From: Gnetum montanum
Lineage: Eukaryota; Streptophyta; Gnetopsida; Gnetales; Gnetaceae
Length of the DNA: 64,000 nt
Direction: 5' to 3'
NCBI GenBank assembly: GCA_015680685.1
Contig: MNCI01017913.1
Location: 1,964,953-2,028,952 of the forward strand
Part shown: positions 36,390 through 47,478 of the stretch, one piece after another
Layout of the letters: every line of letters starts with the position of its first letter
How positions within the stretch are numbered: position 1 is the stretch's first letter
The notes under the pieces: model-generated
What the model was told of the DNA's origin: nothing
The model's input: only the letters and a program-made list of their open reading frames with translations
The model's database searches: none
Made by a program: the position numbers and the translations under genes

Positions 36390-37647
36390 TGCTACACATG
36401 AAGTAGAATGGTATGATGACATAAAAGAGTACCTTCTACATGGCGAACTACCACAACATCTAACGAATGCTCAAAAAGATGCGGTGCAAAAACATTCTTG
36501 ATAATATGCGTTAATAGAAGACACATTATGTCATAGATATTATGAAGGAATTTTGTTAGTGTGCATTAGTAGCATTGACAATCACACGATTGTGGAGAAA
36601 GTTCATGAAGGACTTTGCGGAGGGCACATAGCGCCTAAGTCAATGACAATGAAAATCAGACGTTTAGGCTATTATTGGCCACACATGGAGTACGCTTGTT
36701 TCTCCAAGGTCAAAACATGCAACATCTATCAAAAACATGGTAATTTGATACATGTGCCACTGAATGAGTTTCATACAACAAAAATCACATGGCCTTTCCA
36801 AAAATGGGGGTTAGACATCATTGGATCGATAACTCCCCCATCTTCAGTAAGACATAGCTTCATCATCACCGCGACTGAATACTTCAAAAAATGGGTAGAA
36901 GCTATCCCCCTTAGAAAAACCACATCCAAATAGGTGTGCAATTTCATACTCAAAAACATTGTAACCCATTTTTGCATCCCAATGACCATAATCACTAATA
37001 ACAGGCCATAGTTTAGTAGTGCCAAAACCAAAAACTTCTGTGAGAGCCTAAGAATCAAACACTTGTTCTCATCACCATACTACCCACAAAGAAATGGTCA
37101 AGCAGTGTCCACGAATAAAACTATCATCATGGTACTCATGAAAATTCTTTATCAGAGAAAAATAAAATGGCATGAATAGCTAGTTTACGCACTATGGGCA
37201 TATCGAACCATGCATCGAACGTCAACAAGTAAAACACCCTATAGCCTTGTTTATGGATCATAATTTTTTTTACCTTTGGAATTGCAGGTACCCTTGTTGT
37301 AGATCACTCTCTCTAAAATCCTTGATGAAGGTCAAAATGATGAATTGCACATGGTTGACCTTGACTCGGTGGAGGAGGAATGTACACGCATGTTGGATCA
37401 AATCGAGTGGTACCAAAAAAAACAATGATAGTGACATCAACACAACATACACAAGAGACCAATCAAAGAAGGTGACCTTGTCCTCAAGATGGTCTGTGAA
37501 CACTCGGACAAATTCTCAGCCAATTGGGAATGGCCTTATTTGGTCACTAAGGCATACAACTATGGGGCATTCAAACTCACTGACATGGACGGAAATGAAT
37601 TTTCCAACCCTACAAATCACATGTACCTAAAACCATTCTCTGTCTGA
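36390..37647 (+). pseudogene. Integrase of element B
   Basis: Zinc-binding H2C2 region: VHEGLCGGHIAPKSMTMKIRR followed by VKTCNIYQKH, in which the second Cys of the CxxC pair has become Tyr. Catalytic core: FQKWGLDIIGSITPP contains the first Asp; the second block reads ITNNRP where active elements have TDNGPQ (Asp to Asn), and the Glu block reads NGQAVSTNK (Glu to Val). So the core is dead. The C-terminal part GAFKLTDMDGNEF...NHMYLKPFSV ends at TGA 37645. The enzyme would insert the cDNA into the genome. Confidence 0.88.
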
Positions 37648-37699
37648 TAAGCTCAAGGTACGTTTTCGGTCCTAGCATCACAACCTAAAACTAATATCA

Positions 37700-37935
37700 C
37701 AAAACATTCTGGCGTTATGATGATAAACTAACACCACAGAGCTCCGGCTAGCATGACATTAAACTACCACATTGTTATCTACTAGAGTCCGCTAAGATTA
37801 TAAACTAGCTTGCCTCTTCATAGTCTTCCACGACTATAAACTAGCACTATACAATATGCTCCATCACTAAACTAGTAAAGTCCAAAAGGTAATGAATGTC
37901 TGCTAATACTATAAACTGGCAAGACCATCATTGGT
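37700..37935 (+). repeat. Hairpin-tail array after integrase of element B
   Basis: About six units; the best is ATAGTC-ttccac-GACTAT (37820-37837) with tail AAACTAGCAC, next to AGTC-cgctaa-GATT (one G-U pair) with tail ATAAACTAGC. The others are eroded. It lies in the 3' untranslated region, where Ogre/Tat elements are known to carry variable tandem repeats. Confidence 0.7.
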
Positions 37936-39037
37936 GCATTGATCTATTACTGCAATCAACAACTTGTCTTCATCTAAAACCTGTTGCATGATTCACCACA
38001 TGGACTCTGATGAATCTGAAGTTGCTCATTTTTTTGCCTAAAGTTTAACACAGTGCCTCCATCCCATCGGTTGTATTCACGTTTAAAGTATTTTAGACTA
38101 ACTCACTTGTGATTTTCTTGTCCTCTTGGAGTTATGTTTGTAGGATGATGCTCTAATGTGTTCACACACAAATGCACTTCATCATGGTGACAAGGTACCA
38201 CATTGTTCCCAATGCACGTAACCAGGTTAATCAATCCACTCATGAGTACATTCCCAATTTCCGATGCATCCCTTATTCTCCAACATGTCCTCCCTGTCCT
38301 ACCCAGTTACACCTCCTGGATACATCCCATTCACCACAAAACTTCAACCACACTATTGCATACTACGTTTCCCTAAGAAGTTGCAATGTAAAACATAATA
38401 CATAGTACATGATGCACACGCAAGCGCACAAGCATGAGCATAGCATTAAAGGCAAGGTCTTTCAAAAATACCAAGAAGAAAAACAAAAATAAAAGAAAAA
38501 GAAAGACAAAAAAAGGGAAAAATCAAAAAAAAATGAAGAAAAATCAAAGAGCAAAATACATCATAAGGCCACTGGCTCTTCCCATACAATCCCCAGGTGG
38601 GAAGGTAGTTGTCTTGAAAGAAAACACTCATGTCTCAAACAATTATGATGCACCACCTCATCACGTAGCTTTGGCTATTGATAATGGGTTCTCTTAAACA
38701 TGATGGAGGAGTCTGGTTTCTCCAAAGAACACACCTCACATGCCTTGATCCCAAGTCTACTAGATACTGGCTATCGAAACAAATCAACATGACTTGTTCA
38801 CAAGAGCATCCCTCTCCCACAGTTAAACAAAAAAATCCCTTGATCAATCCTTGATCCCACAGTTACAACCTACTTCCAATGCATTTTAAAACTTCATTTA
38901 CTGATCCAATGTACTTTTGAACGTGGTGCGATGACATCCAACCAGATGCCCGACGAATAGTGTTGGATGCCAAGTTGCTCATGGTGTTTTGTACTTCTTT
39001 GTCGATGCCTCTTGGGTGAATTCCTCTAGATGTCAAC
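37936..39037 (+). other. 3' untranslated region of element B
   Basis: Non-coding. Contains an A-rich tract (about 38455-38545) built of aaaaagaaaaa phrases and the phrase tttcttgtcgatgcctcttgggtgaattcctctagatgtcaa just before the PPT (38993-39038), which is conserved in C (about 57184-57222). This suggests a functional element near the 3' LTR. No other gene seen. Confidence 0.6.
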
Positions 39038-39050
39038 AAAGAGGAGCCAA
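39038..39050 (+). other. Polypurine tract of element B
   Basis: aaagaggagccaa directly precedes the 3' LTR start TGAAACACC; in C the same place reads aagaaagaggggccat. It primes plus-strand DNA synthesis. Confidence 0.8.
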
Positions 39051-41343
39051 TGAAACACCACAAAATTTTGGCCTAGAAATTTTAGATGGGACTCAAGCTA
39101 AGTCATGCCGCTACCCAATGTGAATACAACATAACCAAACTTGAGAGCCTTCAAAATAGATTCAAATGGCTCACAACTAGAGAGGAAAGGTCCCTCCCCC
39201 GTAGGCCCACAGGTGACTACACCAACTCCCGACATCCAGAATCAAGGGTTTCAGGTTTAAAATACTTGGTTTTCACTAAGTACACTTTGGTAGCGCTGTG
39301 GTCATGCTGCCCACTGTAAGCCCAGCATGTGCATAGTGTGACCACCTTCTGGAGCCCCAAAATTAAGCCAAAATAGGCTGAAACTGAGCACATAGACCCT
39401 CCATGAGCTTCACCTATGCCCCTTGTAGCTCCCAGCCTTCAAAACATTGAGATTCAACCCCAAAATCACATGTTTTGAGTCATTCGTAGTTAGTCATGCT
39501 GAGGTCATGTTGCACAGCGTGACCACATTGTGACCAAGCTAGAATAGCTCAATTCAAGCCATCTCCAGGTAGAATTTTGACATGTTTTCAACTCCCAAGA
39601 GCTAGGAAATAGCTATACATGTCTACAAGTTTCAGAAAATTAATATTTAGGCATCAAACATGACATTTTCAGTTATTCATGCTGGTCTCACACTTTGGTC
39701 ACGCTGTGCAGTGTGACCACAGTGTGACCAACCAAAAATAGCTGAAACCAAGCAATTTTGGGCACATTTTTATCATGGACTACATCCCCAGGGGACAGGC
39801 TACAAGTCGACTTGCTCACAGGCTCCTGAAAATCCAACTTTAGGGTTCAAATGATGCATTTTTAGTTAGTCACATTGAGGTCACGCTGCATAGTGTAACC
39901 ACAGCATTACCAATAAAAAATAGGGTAAAATAAGCAATTTCAGGTAGCATCTTTGACATCTGGGAAATCCCCAAGGACTTATAGCACTCATACATGTCCA
40001 CAGGCTTCAAAAATTCACAATTTTGGCTTCAAACATGTCATTTAAACTTGGTCACTCTAAGGTCACACTTGGTCACGTTGCACAACATGACCAAACTATA
40101 CAGGCCTGAAACAGAAGTAAAATGGAGTCAAAATCAATACCCATACCACCCTAGAGAATAGGCAGTAGTAAAGCATCAAAAAAAGGGGATCTATGTCCAA
40201 TAATAAGCTCAAAATAGAGCGTGAACACTTGGTAATGCTGGGATCACACTTTGGTCATGCTGCACAATGTGACCACAGCATGACCAACCAAAATAGAACC
40301 AAAACAACCTCCAAATGAGCTTAGATTCGACATGCAGCATCCTCTAGACCTCAAGCATCCAGATCCATTCTTGGAATAGGCTTCAATGTTTGAAATGGGC
40401 TCCAAATTCATCATTTTTTTCATACGTTGGATGCTCACACACTCGACGCTGGATGTTGACACCAAGATGCTAGGACACACTAGACCATAGTTTCAAAAGG
40501 CTAGAGACAAAATTCTTTGTTGTTATAGAGCATTATTTTGTAAATTTTTTTTATTCTTTGAGCATGCCAAACTCTTATGCTATGGATTGCACATGCTAGC
40601 ATAAGACTTGGTTATGCTATACGTTGTACGCTATACATTGTATCATATCGTGCATCCGGTCAATGCACACACCTATCACCTGACCTGCATGTTTCACACC
40701 ACGCAACCATAGATCTTCCTCTGGATTCAAATCCCACACTCATAAATCCTATAAATATCCCATTTTCCTACTAAATCAAGGGTTGGAAAATTGTGAGGCA
40801 TCAAGATCCATAACATTGGCAACCCAAATCTCATATGCTGGGCATCATATAAACCTGGACACGCTGAGCATCTGCAATCTTAGTCACGTTGTATGCTAGA
40901 TCCAAAAACTTGTGATCCCCCACCATCCGTATACCCTTCACATCAAGGCTAAATGTCCACCTTACGACCAATCCACAACTATGTTTTGACCAATTCACTT
41001 TTTGTACCTTTTTTTAATACAAACAATTCATTTTTTCCTACAATTGTTTGTAGTTCTCATTCTATGTACATTCTACGCTATTTTCATTTTATTCAAACAG
41101 TTTATGCCTATTTACATATGTTTACATTTAGTTTACATTGTTGTTTACGTATAACCCAATGCATCACAATTTGTGTATGTTAGGGGAAGTTCTTGTTTGA
41201 TCCGCGTGTGGACCATTCTAGGCACTCTACCTTCATTTATTTCTCGCTTGCCTTCACACAAAGGTAGGGTCTTACTATGCTTTTCATAGATCTCTCGATG
41301 TCTATTTCGTTTCAGCCTCACGCCAATGATTTCGGATGGCACA
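39051..41343 (+). repeat. 3' LTR of element B
   Basis: Starts TGAAACACCACAAAATTTTG and ends ggatggcaca, followed by CTAAG. It is colinear with the 5' LTR (20912-23196), including the ~180-bp GGTCACGCTG units and the TATAAATA at 40750. The frequent transition differences between the LTRs show that the insertion is old, though I did not count them. Confidence 0.92.
40750..40757 (+). promoter_or_regulatory. TATA box of B 3' LTR
   Basis: TATAAATA, same position as in the 5' LTR (22603-22610). Confidence 0.6.
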
Positions 41344-41348
41344 CTAAG
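41344..41348. repeat. Target-site duplication of element B, right copy
   Basis: CTAAG directly after the 3' LTR, matching 20907-20911. Confidence 0.85.
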
Positions 41349-42425
41349 CAACCTTTAACCTCTTCTTCAAGCACATTTGTTCTTTGACCTATTTAGGAAG
41401 AGATCTAGATTGACCTTCTTGGAGCTAGGGGTCCTATCTTGGTAGAACAAAGATGATATTTTAGGTTGCACGACCTACCTCCCAAGTTCATGATGCTCAA
41501 TGATGAGTAATATAACTTCATTTGTGTGATTCTCTAGGTGGGTGTGTACATAGACCACCAAGAAATGGATGCCAAATGTAGTTTTAAACTCATACACTAA
41601 AATGAGATAGAATGATTGTCTCCTACTATGAACTTCATTTTGCTAATAGAGCCGTACCAGTGGATGTTGGATAACCTCATCTACAACCTTGGACATGAGG
41701 TAAGGACCAACTATGAGGAGCCCTTGCAAGAGGACCTAGATTAGTTTGAAGGTCTATCAAAGCATGATGACTCATTCCACACCTTCTTTTAGCAAACAAC
41801 CTTTGCTTTTGTGCCTCCACTCTCTCAACCCTCTATCAGCCAAGTGTCAATGCCTAGGTCAATGCCTATGGTGGTAACTCACCAAACACAGTAGGTGTGC
41901 TAGGATTTTGTGCTTTCCTTTAGCTTGCCTTTTATCCTACCCTTTGTCACACCTTCATAGCCTACTTAGCCTGCTTAGTCTATTTAGCTTGTTTATCCCA
42001 TTTCGCTTGTTTAGCCTATCTAGCATTCCACAATATTGACCATTTCACCTATGCAACCTTATGTGCATACCATGCACATTTCTCAACCGCATATGACACA
42101 AGCATCATTTGTTCTGCTGCCTATCATGTCAACACCCTTCACGATAACCCAACCCACAAACATGTAGTGGGTACCAAGTGTTGTGCCTATCACATAGCCC
42201 ACATAATAACCATTGTGTGTGGTCACATAACCTAGAGTTGGATCATGGTCCATCCAAATAGCATAGTAGATGGCACAACCGATGCATCCCACTACAACCA
42301 TGCTAAGCTTAGATCAAGCATTCTAGCTGATCCAAAGCCTTACTAAAGAGCCTAGTAGCTCAAGGCCACCTCCTCTGAAACCTTCATATGATGGACTTTT
42401 ACCATGATGATCCAATTAATCTTGT
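41349..42425 (+). pseudogene. Gag of element E, N-terminal half
   Basis: Continues E's leader after the B insertion. The block around 41510-41620 reads SNITSFV and, with frameshifts, a match to B's YNFICVKIKANL...ELIH; about 41735-41800 reads EDLDxFEGLSKHDDSFHTFF, matching B's AAQSKHGDFYHTL. A Pro/Thr/Gln-rich linker follows (41810-42300). The last recognisable block, about 42390-42425, is DFYHDDPINLV. It is cut at 42425 by a deletion junction to the truncated LTR of C; the protein resumes at 59932. Heavily decayed. Confidence 0.75.
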
Positions 42426-42989
42426 AGATTAGGAGATCATCTGGTATGATTGACAAGGTTTATTGATCAGAAACAGTTGATCAATAGACATCCAGGCTTG
42501 ACCTTCCTTGCATTCCATCTTTGGCTTATGAGGTAGACTGAGCTTCATTCTATACTCCCTTTTGAATAGTTTTCTTGTTGTTTTATGTATGCTTCGCATA
42601 AGATAAGCAGATTTTGGTATTGGAACTTTGTATACAATATACTCAATCTTCGAGTCAAAGCATAGATCTTGGAATTACGCATCTTTCCTAAATCCAATCT
42701 TCCTTGTCGCGTTGACGTTGTCGTGATTTCGAGTTATTTACATTGTTTTTCTACATCCTTCTATAATTCATAGAATTAAATTGTTTCATGGAATATCTAT
42801 AAAATACGTATATTATCGCAATATTTGTTAATTTACTGGTTAAGTAAGTCCCTGTTTGATTGACAAAACCATTCAGGGCACCGTGGATTCGTTTTCTCCA
42901 ACACAACCCTCGCACGGATCTGTCGTTAAGACTGTGTACACGAATCTTCGTCTGGTATTTTCCAGCGACAAACGTTTTCCATTGTTACA
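42426..42989 (+). repeat. 5' LTR of element C, truncated
   Basis: Colinear with 58265-58828 (3' end of the 3' LTR), ending ...gttaca before gttttc and the PBS. Left of 42426 the sequence is E gag, not LTR. The U3 part and TATA box are lost, so this LTR cannot drive transcription. Confidence 0.9.
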
Positions 42990-42995
42990 GTTTTC

Positions 42996-43011
42996 TGGTG
43001 CTAGAAGGAGT
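42996..43011 (+). other. Primer-binding site of element C (tRNA-Asn type)
   Basis: TGGTGCTAGAAGGAGT; two differences from TGGCGCTAGAAGGAGG. Six bases after the LTR end, as in E. Confidence 0.85.
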
Positions 43012-43238
43012 GCCTGAACCTCCAATCCATATTTTACAGGTAGCCTTGTAAGAAATCCGTACCCGCGTTCATAAAACGTAAAAGTAATACCTCTGGGGAA
43101 GTTTATGAAATCGTGTGGTGTAGATTGGTCACAACAACGATTCCTTTGGAATCCTACAGGGTAGAAAGCCAAATCGTAATTTTGTTTGGCCATCGCCTTT
43201 TAAAGCCTTTCATTTGTTATCATTGATCTATCTGAGAG

Positions 43239-46200
43239 ATGGATTCTACATATGCAACCACTGCCGCTATGATCACTACTGACTCGGGTGCCACATCCGT
43301 AAATCCCATCACCATTCCCGGACNNNNNNNNNNNNNNNNNNNNNNNNNNNNNNNNNNNNNNNNNNNNNNNNNNNNNNNNNNNNNNNNNNNNNNNNNNNNN
43401 NNNNNNNNNNNNNNNNNNNNNNNNNNNNNNNNNNNNNNNNNNNNNNNNNNNNNNNNNNNNNNNNNNNNNNNNNNNNNNNNNNNNNNNNNNNNNNNNNNNN
43501 NNNNNNNNNNNNNNNNNNNNNNNNNNNNNNNNNNNNNNNNNNNNNNNNNNNNNNNNNNNNNNNNNNNNNNNNNNNNNNNNNNNNNNNNNNNNNNNNNNNN
43601 NNNNNNNNNNNNNNNNNNNNNNNNNNNNNNNNNNNNNNNNNNNNNNNNNNNNNNNNNNNNNNNNNNNNNNNNNNNNNNNNNNNNNNNNNNNNNNNNNNNN
43701 NNNNNNNNNNNNNNNNNNNNNNNNNNNNNNNNNNNNNNNNNNNNNNNNNNNNNNNNNNNNNNNNNNNNNNNNNNNNNNNNNNNNNNNNNNNNNNNNNNNN
43801 NNNNNNNNNNNNNNNNNNNNNNNNNNNNNNNNNNNNNNNNNNNNNNNNNNNNNNNNNNNNNNNNNNNNNNNNNNNNNNNNNNNNNNNNNNNNNNNNNNNN
43901 NNNNNNNNNNNNNNNNNNNNNNNNNNNNNNNNNNNNNNNNNNNNNNNNNNNNNNNNNNNNNNNNNNNNNNNNNNNNNNNNNNNNNNNNNNNNNNNNNNNN
44001 NNNNNNNNNNNNNNNNNNNNNNNNNNNNNNNNNNNNNNNNNNNNNNNNNNNNNNNNNNNNNNNNNNNNNNNNNNNNNNNNNNNNNNNNNNNNNNNNNNNN
44101 NNNNNNNNNNNNNCAGCCTGTCGGGTGGTGGTTTTCACAGGAAGCTCCGTCCACGGGGATAGTCCCCGTAGCACCACCTATCAGCCAAGCCATCGCTCCA
44201 TTCCCATTGCCTGGAACTGCTCTTTTAGTCCAACCCCTACTCCTCCTACACCAATTTTGCCACCAACAGGTCTGGATCAAGCTTTTTTGCTTATTCAGAC
44301 CCTCACCAAGGAAGTTAAGCACCTTAAAGCTGCTGGCTCTGATACGATATAGGTCATGGATTTCTACCATGATGATCCCATCAGCCTAGTAGTTTCCATG
44401 CTATCATTTCCACCAAGGATGTCGTTGTCCCATTTTACTAAATATAATGGGGAAGGAGATCCTAATGCTCATCTTGTTACCTTTAGGTCTGAATCCTTGT
44501 TACTACAACAATGGCCCCATATGATTATCCATGTCTTTGTAATGTCTTTGGTAGGTAAAGCTTTGGACTGGTATTGAGCACTCCCTCGCTCTTCAATCTC
44601 AACCTTGGAAGAACTCCTAACACAATTTTTGACTCGCTTTAAATACAATTTAAAGTCAGAAGTCATGTTAGACCAACTTATGGGAATGAAACAAGGCCCA
44701 CTTGAACCAGTCCAGAAGTTTATATAGCGATGGAGCGCTACTCTGAATGAAATCCATGAGCCTATCACGGAAGCCCATCTGTTGGCTATTTTCAAAGGAA
44801 CAGTTAATGACATCATCAAGTCTAAACTATACTACCTTTCCTCTCGCTCCTGGAGTCAAGCTTTCACACAAACTAAGAGCATCCAAGATGCTGCTGAGGC
44901 TAGCAAAGACCCAACGTATGTGGCCTATAAAAATGCCAACAATAAGGGTAAAGACAAAGGTAAAGCAACAACGACGATAGTAGCTGCACTGGCTAAGGAT
45001 GCTAAAAACAAGAATAACAAGGCACCCACAGCATCTGGCAAGGCCACGGCTAGTGCAAGCAACATCGGCCAAGATGCACTTGCCCCTGAAAAGCCCCCAG
45101 AGTCAAAACCAAACTTCGAGTGTAAAGATCACTCAAAATATACAGCCCTGCCTATAAAGCATTCAGAACTGTTGAAACAATTATTAGGAGTAGGATATAT
45201 TCAAAAAAAAAAAGTATCCAAAGAAGCTCTGCAGCATCATAGCCGTCATTGTGAATTGCTGAAGAATCCTTCTTTAGCCCTACCCAACAAGCCACCAGTC
45301 CCTAAGTCTTTCAGGCTAGACCATTTTTGTGACTACCACCAGTTGTGTGGTCACAACATTGATTACTACTGGGCGTTGAAGGATGATATTCAATGCATGA
45401 TTGACGATGGTTCTTTGAAATTAGACAACAGTAGTCCAACACGTCCCGAAAACCAGGTGATGCATGTGTACAAAGACCCGTTAAACGCAAATAATGTACC
45501 GTACACCATCAACGTGGTAACTGCGGACAGTGAAGGGAAGGTACCACCTAAGCAACCCTTTGTGTTACGTGTACCTACCAGTTCACCCTAGGGGGCAAGT
45601 TCTTCACTAGAAGTTAGCAATGCCTCGAGGCCACCCTTTGTTATTTGGATGCCCTCTCAAGCTATAACTCAGTTTTATGATAACAATAAAGCCGCGGCCA
45701 CATCCATGCCTACTCCTAAGGAGCCTTTTATACTTAAGGCATAAAAACCACCAATTGCCCCTTTTACGCAGGGGAAAATCTCTAACAAAAATCATCAACA
45801 TCCACCCAACAAAAAATGGGAAGGAGATGCATCAATTAATGCCACCAAAAACCACTTTATGCTAGGCTTTGCTAAGCCTAGGCCTCTAGCTTCTGTACCT
45901 TCGCCTGCACCTTATGGGCAAGACAAGGGTACATAAACACAGCCACCTCCCCTTGGTAGAAAGAAACACAACCCTCCGACTGATGCTATTCCACCTAGGG
46001 AAATTCGTCTCTTAGGGCGAATGGAAGAAGACAGAGGAGATAAGCAACCCAGCCAAGAACAGGACCTCTTCGACTCATTTACGCAAGTCAAACAGGCTCT
46101 AAAACAGAAGAACACAACATTAAGCCTCTTTGACTTGCTTATGACATCTCAAAAGCACTGTGAGGCTATGGTCCGTATGCTGACATCCATACCTGTGGAT

Positions 46201-46263
46201 GAAGGCTTAGCAGCGGAGGAGGAAGTGATACATGCTATCATGTTTCCCCCCACTACTAAGTGA
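43239..46263 (+). pseudogene. Gag of element C
   Basis: Starts MDSTYATTAAMITTDSG about 230 bases after the PBS. An N gap hides residues from about 29 on. After it: LDQAFLLIQTLTKEVKHLK, MDFYHDDPISLVV, FTKYNGEGDPNAHLVTF, KALDWY-stop-ALP (TGA 44575, CGA expected) and FKYNLKSEVMLDQL. A long open stretch follows (44782-45591) with IFKGTVNDIIKSKLYYLSS and the knuckle FCDYHQLCGHNIDYYWALK, whose last Cys is replaced by Tyr. Proline-rich linker, then FDSFTQVKQALKQKNTTLSL...MVRMLTSIP. Capsid/RNA-binding function by family. Stops at 44350, 44725 and 45589 break it. Confidence 0.88.
43324..44113. other. Assembly gap (790 N)
   Basis: Run of N inside gag of element C. From comparison with B, roughly this much gag sequence (the YNFICVKIKANL and linker regions) is expected here. 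The two long open frames that cross it are artefacts. Confidence 0.95.
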
Positions 46264-46945
46264 CCCAAACCTACCCCATTGACCTTTCATGATGAATTCA
46301 TCAAAGATGATCCTGAGAAAGGTCGAGTGATGACAGAACCCATGTTCATCATCATCCAAGTTGGTCAACATCGGATCTGGAGGGTGCACGTTGACGATGG
46401 CATGGCTACGAATGTCATCCCTTATCCTATAGTGGATAAGTTGGATCTGGTCGACTAGATCAGTCCTATGATGACATCGTGTCTAAAGTCATTCAACAGG
46501 GCATGATTTCAAGTCAAAGGGACAGTGCATATCGAATTTGTGGCAGGAGACCAGTTCCCAATAGATGCCACATTTATCATTGTCGAGGAGATATGTAGCT
46601 TCAACCTGATTCTAGGGAGATCCTGGCTAGCCCAACTGAGGGCAGTTTCATCACCAATACACCAAGAGATACACCTACCTTATGCAGGGGGAGAGGTAGT
46701 AATACATGGTGATGAAATAACTCCTAGAACTATCAATAACATCAAGGAAGAATAGGGTTCAGAGATCAAAATGCCTGAAGGTCAAACCCATGTCCAAATT
46801 CCCGAACAAGTCGAAATGAATAATGACAGTCTAGCCTAGGCTGACGTACCATTTCACGGAGAAGAGGATGATGTGGAGGAGTTAGGCCATAAATGTCCTC
46901 ACCCTTATGCACCACTCAACGTAAAAGCTATCAAGAAATAATTAT
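46264..46945 (+). pseudogene. Protease and tail of element C
   Basis: PMFIIIQVGQHRIWRVHVDDGMATNVIPYPIVDKL (46340-46443) contains the active-site DDG, as in B. Then SCLKSFN, FVAGDQFPIDATFIIVEE, FNLILGRSWLAQLRAVSSP and IHQEIHLPYAGGEVVIHGDE. The tail, rich in Glu, ends at TAA near 46938. Stops at 46456 (TAG) and 46504 (TGA) break it. The polyprotein ends 5 kb before RT. Confidence 0.85.
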
Positions 46946-47190
46946 GAGCTAACGATTGACCTGCATGGTATTTACGCACATCGTTACATTTTCACTAGTT
47001 TTTCCATTTATGCTTATCAAATTTGACTGTTAGTTTTTTTTAATATACATATATTTATGTTTTCTATCCATTATGTGATTTATGTTTCCCAGTTTACACC
47101 ATTTACACTTCTTGACTTCTATTAGTCATATTAGTACAATTACGCAAATATGTACACTTTTATCAATTACATTCTCCGACGTACATAGAT
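46946..47190. other. AT-rich non-coding stretch before hairpin array
   Basis: Contains tttacact/tttacgca-type phrases and no coding signal. Could be the start of the intron-like spacer between protease and RT. Confidence 0.45.
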
Positions 47191-47300
47191 GGCCCGCAAC
47201 GGCCTAAAACTAGTAAAGGCCCGCAATGGCCTAAAACTAGTAAATTCGTTTATATCTTATGCAAACGCTATGTGACGGCCCGCAATGGCCTTAAACTAGT
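47191..47300 (+). repeat. Hairpin-tail array after protease of element C
   Basis: Three units, all with perfect GGCC/GGCC stems: loop cgcaac (47191-47204), cgcaat (47218-47231) and cgcaat (47277-47290). Tails: TAAAACTAGTAAA, TAAAACTAGTAAA and TTAAACTAGTGAC. Confidence 0.85.
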
Positions 47301-47478
47301 GACTCCATTCGATAGTCATAATAATGTCACCTATCCAAAACCTTCAACAATTCTATTTACGCTTTGTGTAAATAAAGACATAAATTTAAAAACCATAAAG
47401 CAAATATCATGATTAATCATGCCAAGATTCATATTACCATTGTTCAACCTCATAAATAAAATTGTGCGTAAATCATAA

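Larger units (their letters stand above)
20912..41343 (+). mobile_element. Element B: complete Tat-like retrotransposon with antisense gene
   Basis: It is 20.4 kb long with two LTRs of about 2.29 kb, tRNA-Asn PBS, gag, protease, hairpin array, antisense aORF (minus), second hairpin array, RT, degenerate RNase H, second (archaeal-type) RNase H, integrase, third hairpin array, polypurine tract and 3' LTR. It is flanked by CTAAG. The dual RNase H and the PBS place it in the Tat lineage. Many premature stops in all frames show that it cannot encode its own proteins now. It was inserted into E's leader, so it is younger than E. Confidence 0.92.

Noticed and set aside
38434-38697. Lys-rich 87-codon open frame
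   Set aside because: It is produced by the A-rich tract in B's 3' UTR.
43200-44370. Three long open frames of 307-353 codons
   Set aside because: They consist mostly of the N gap.
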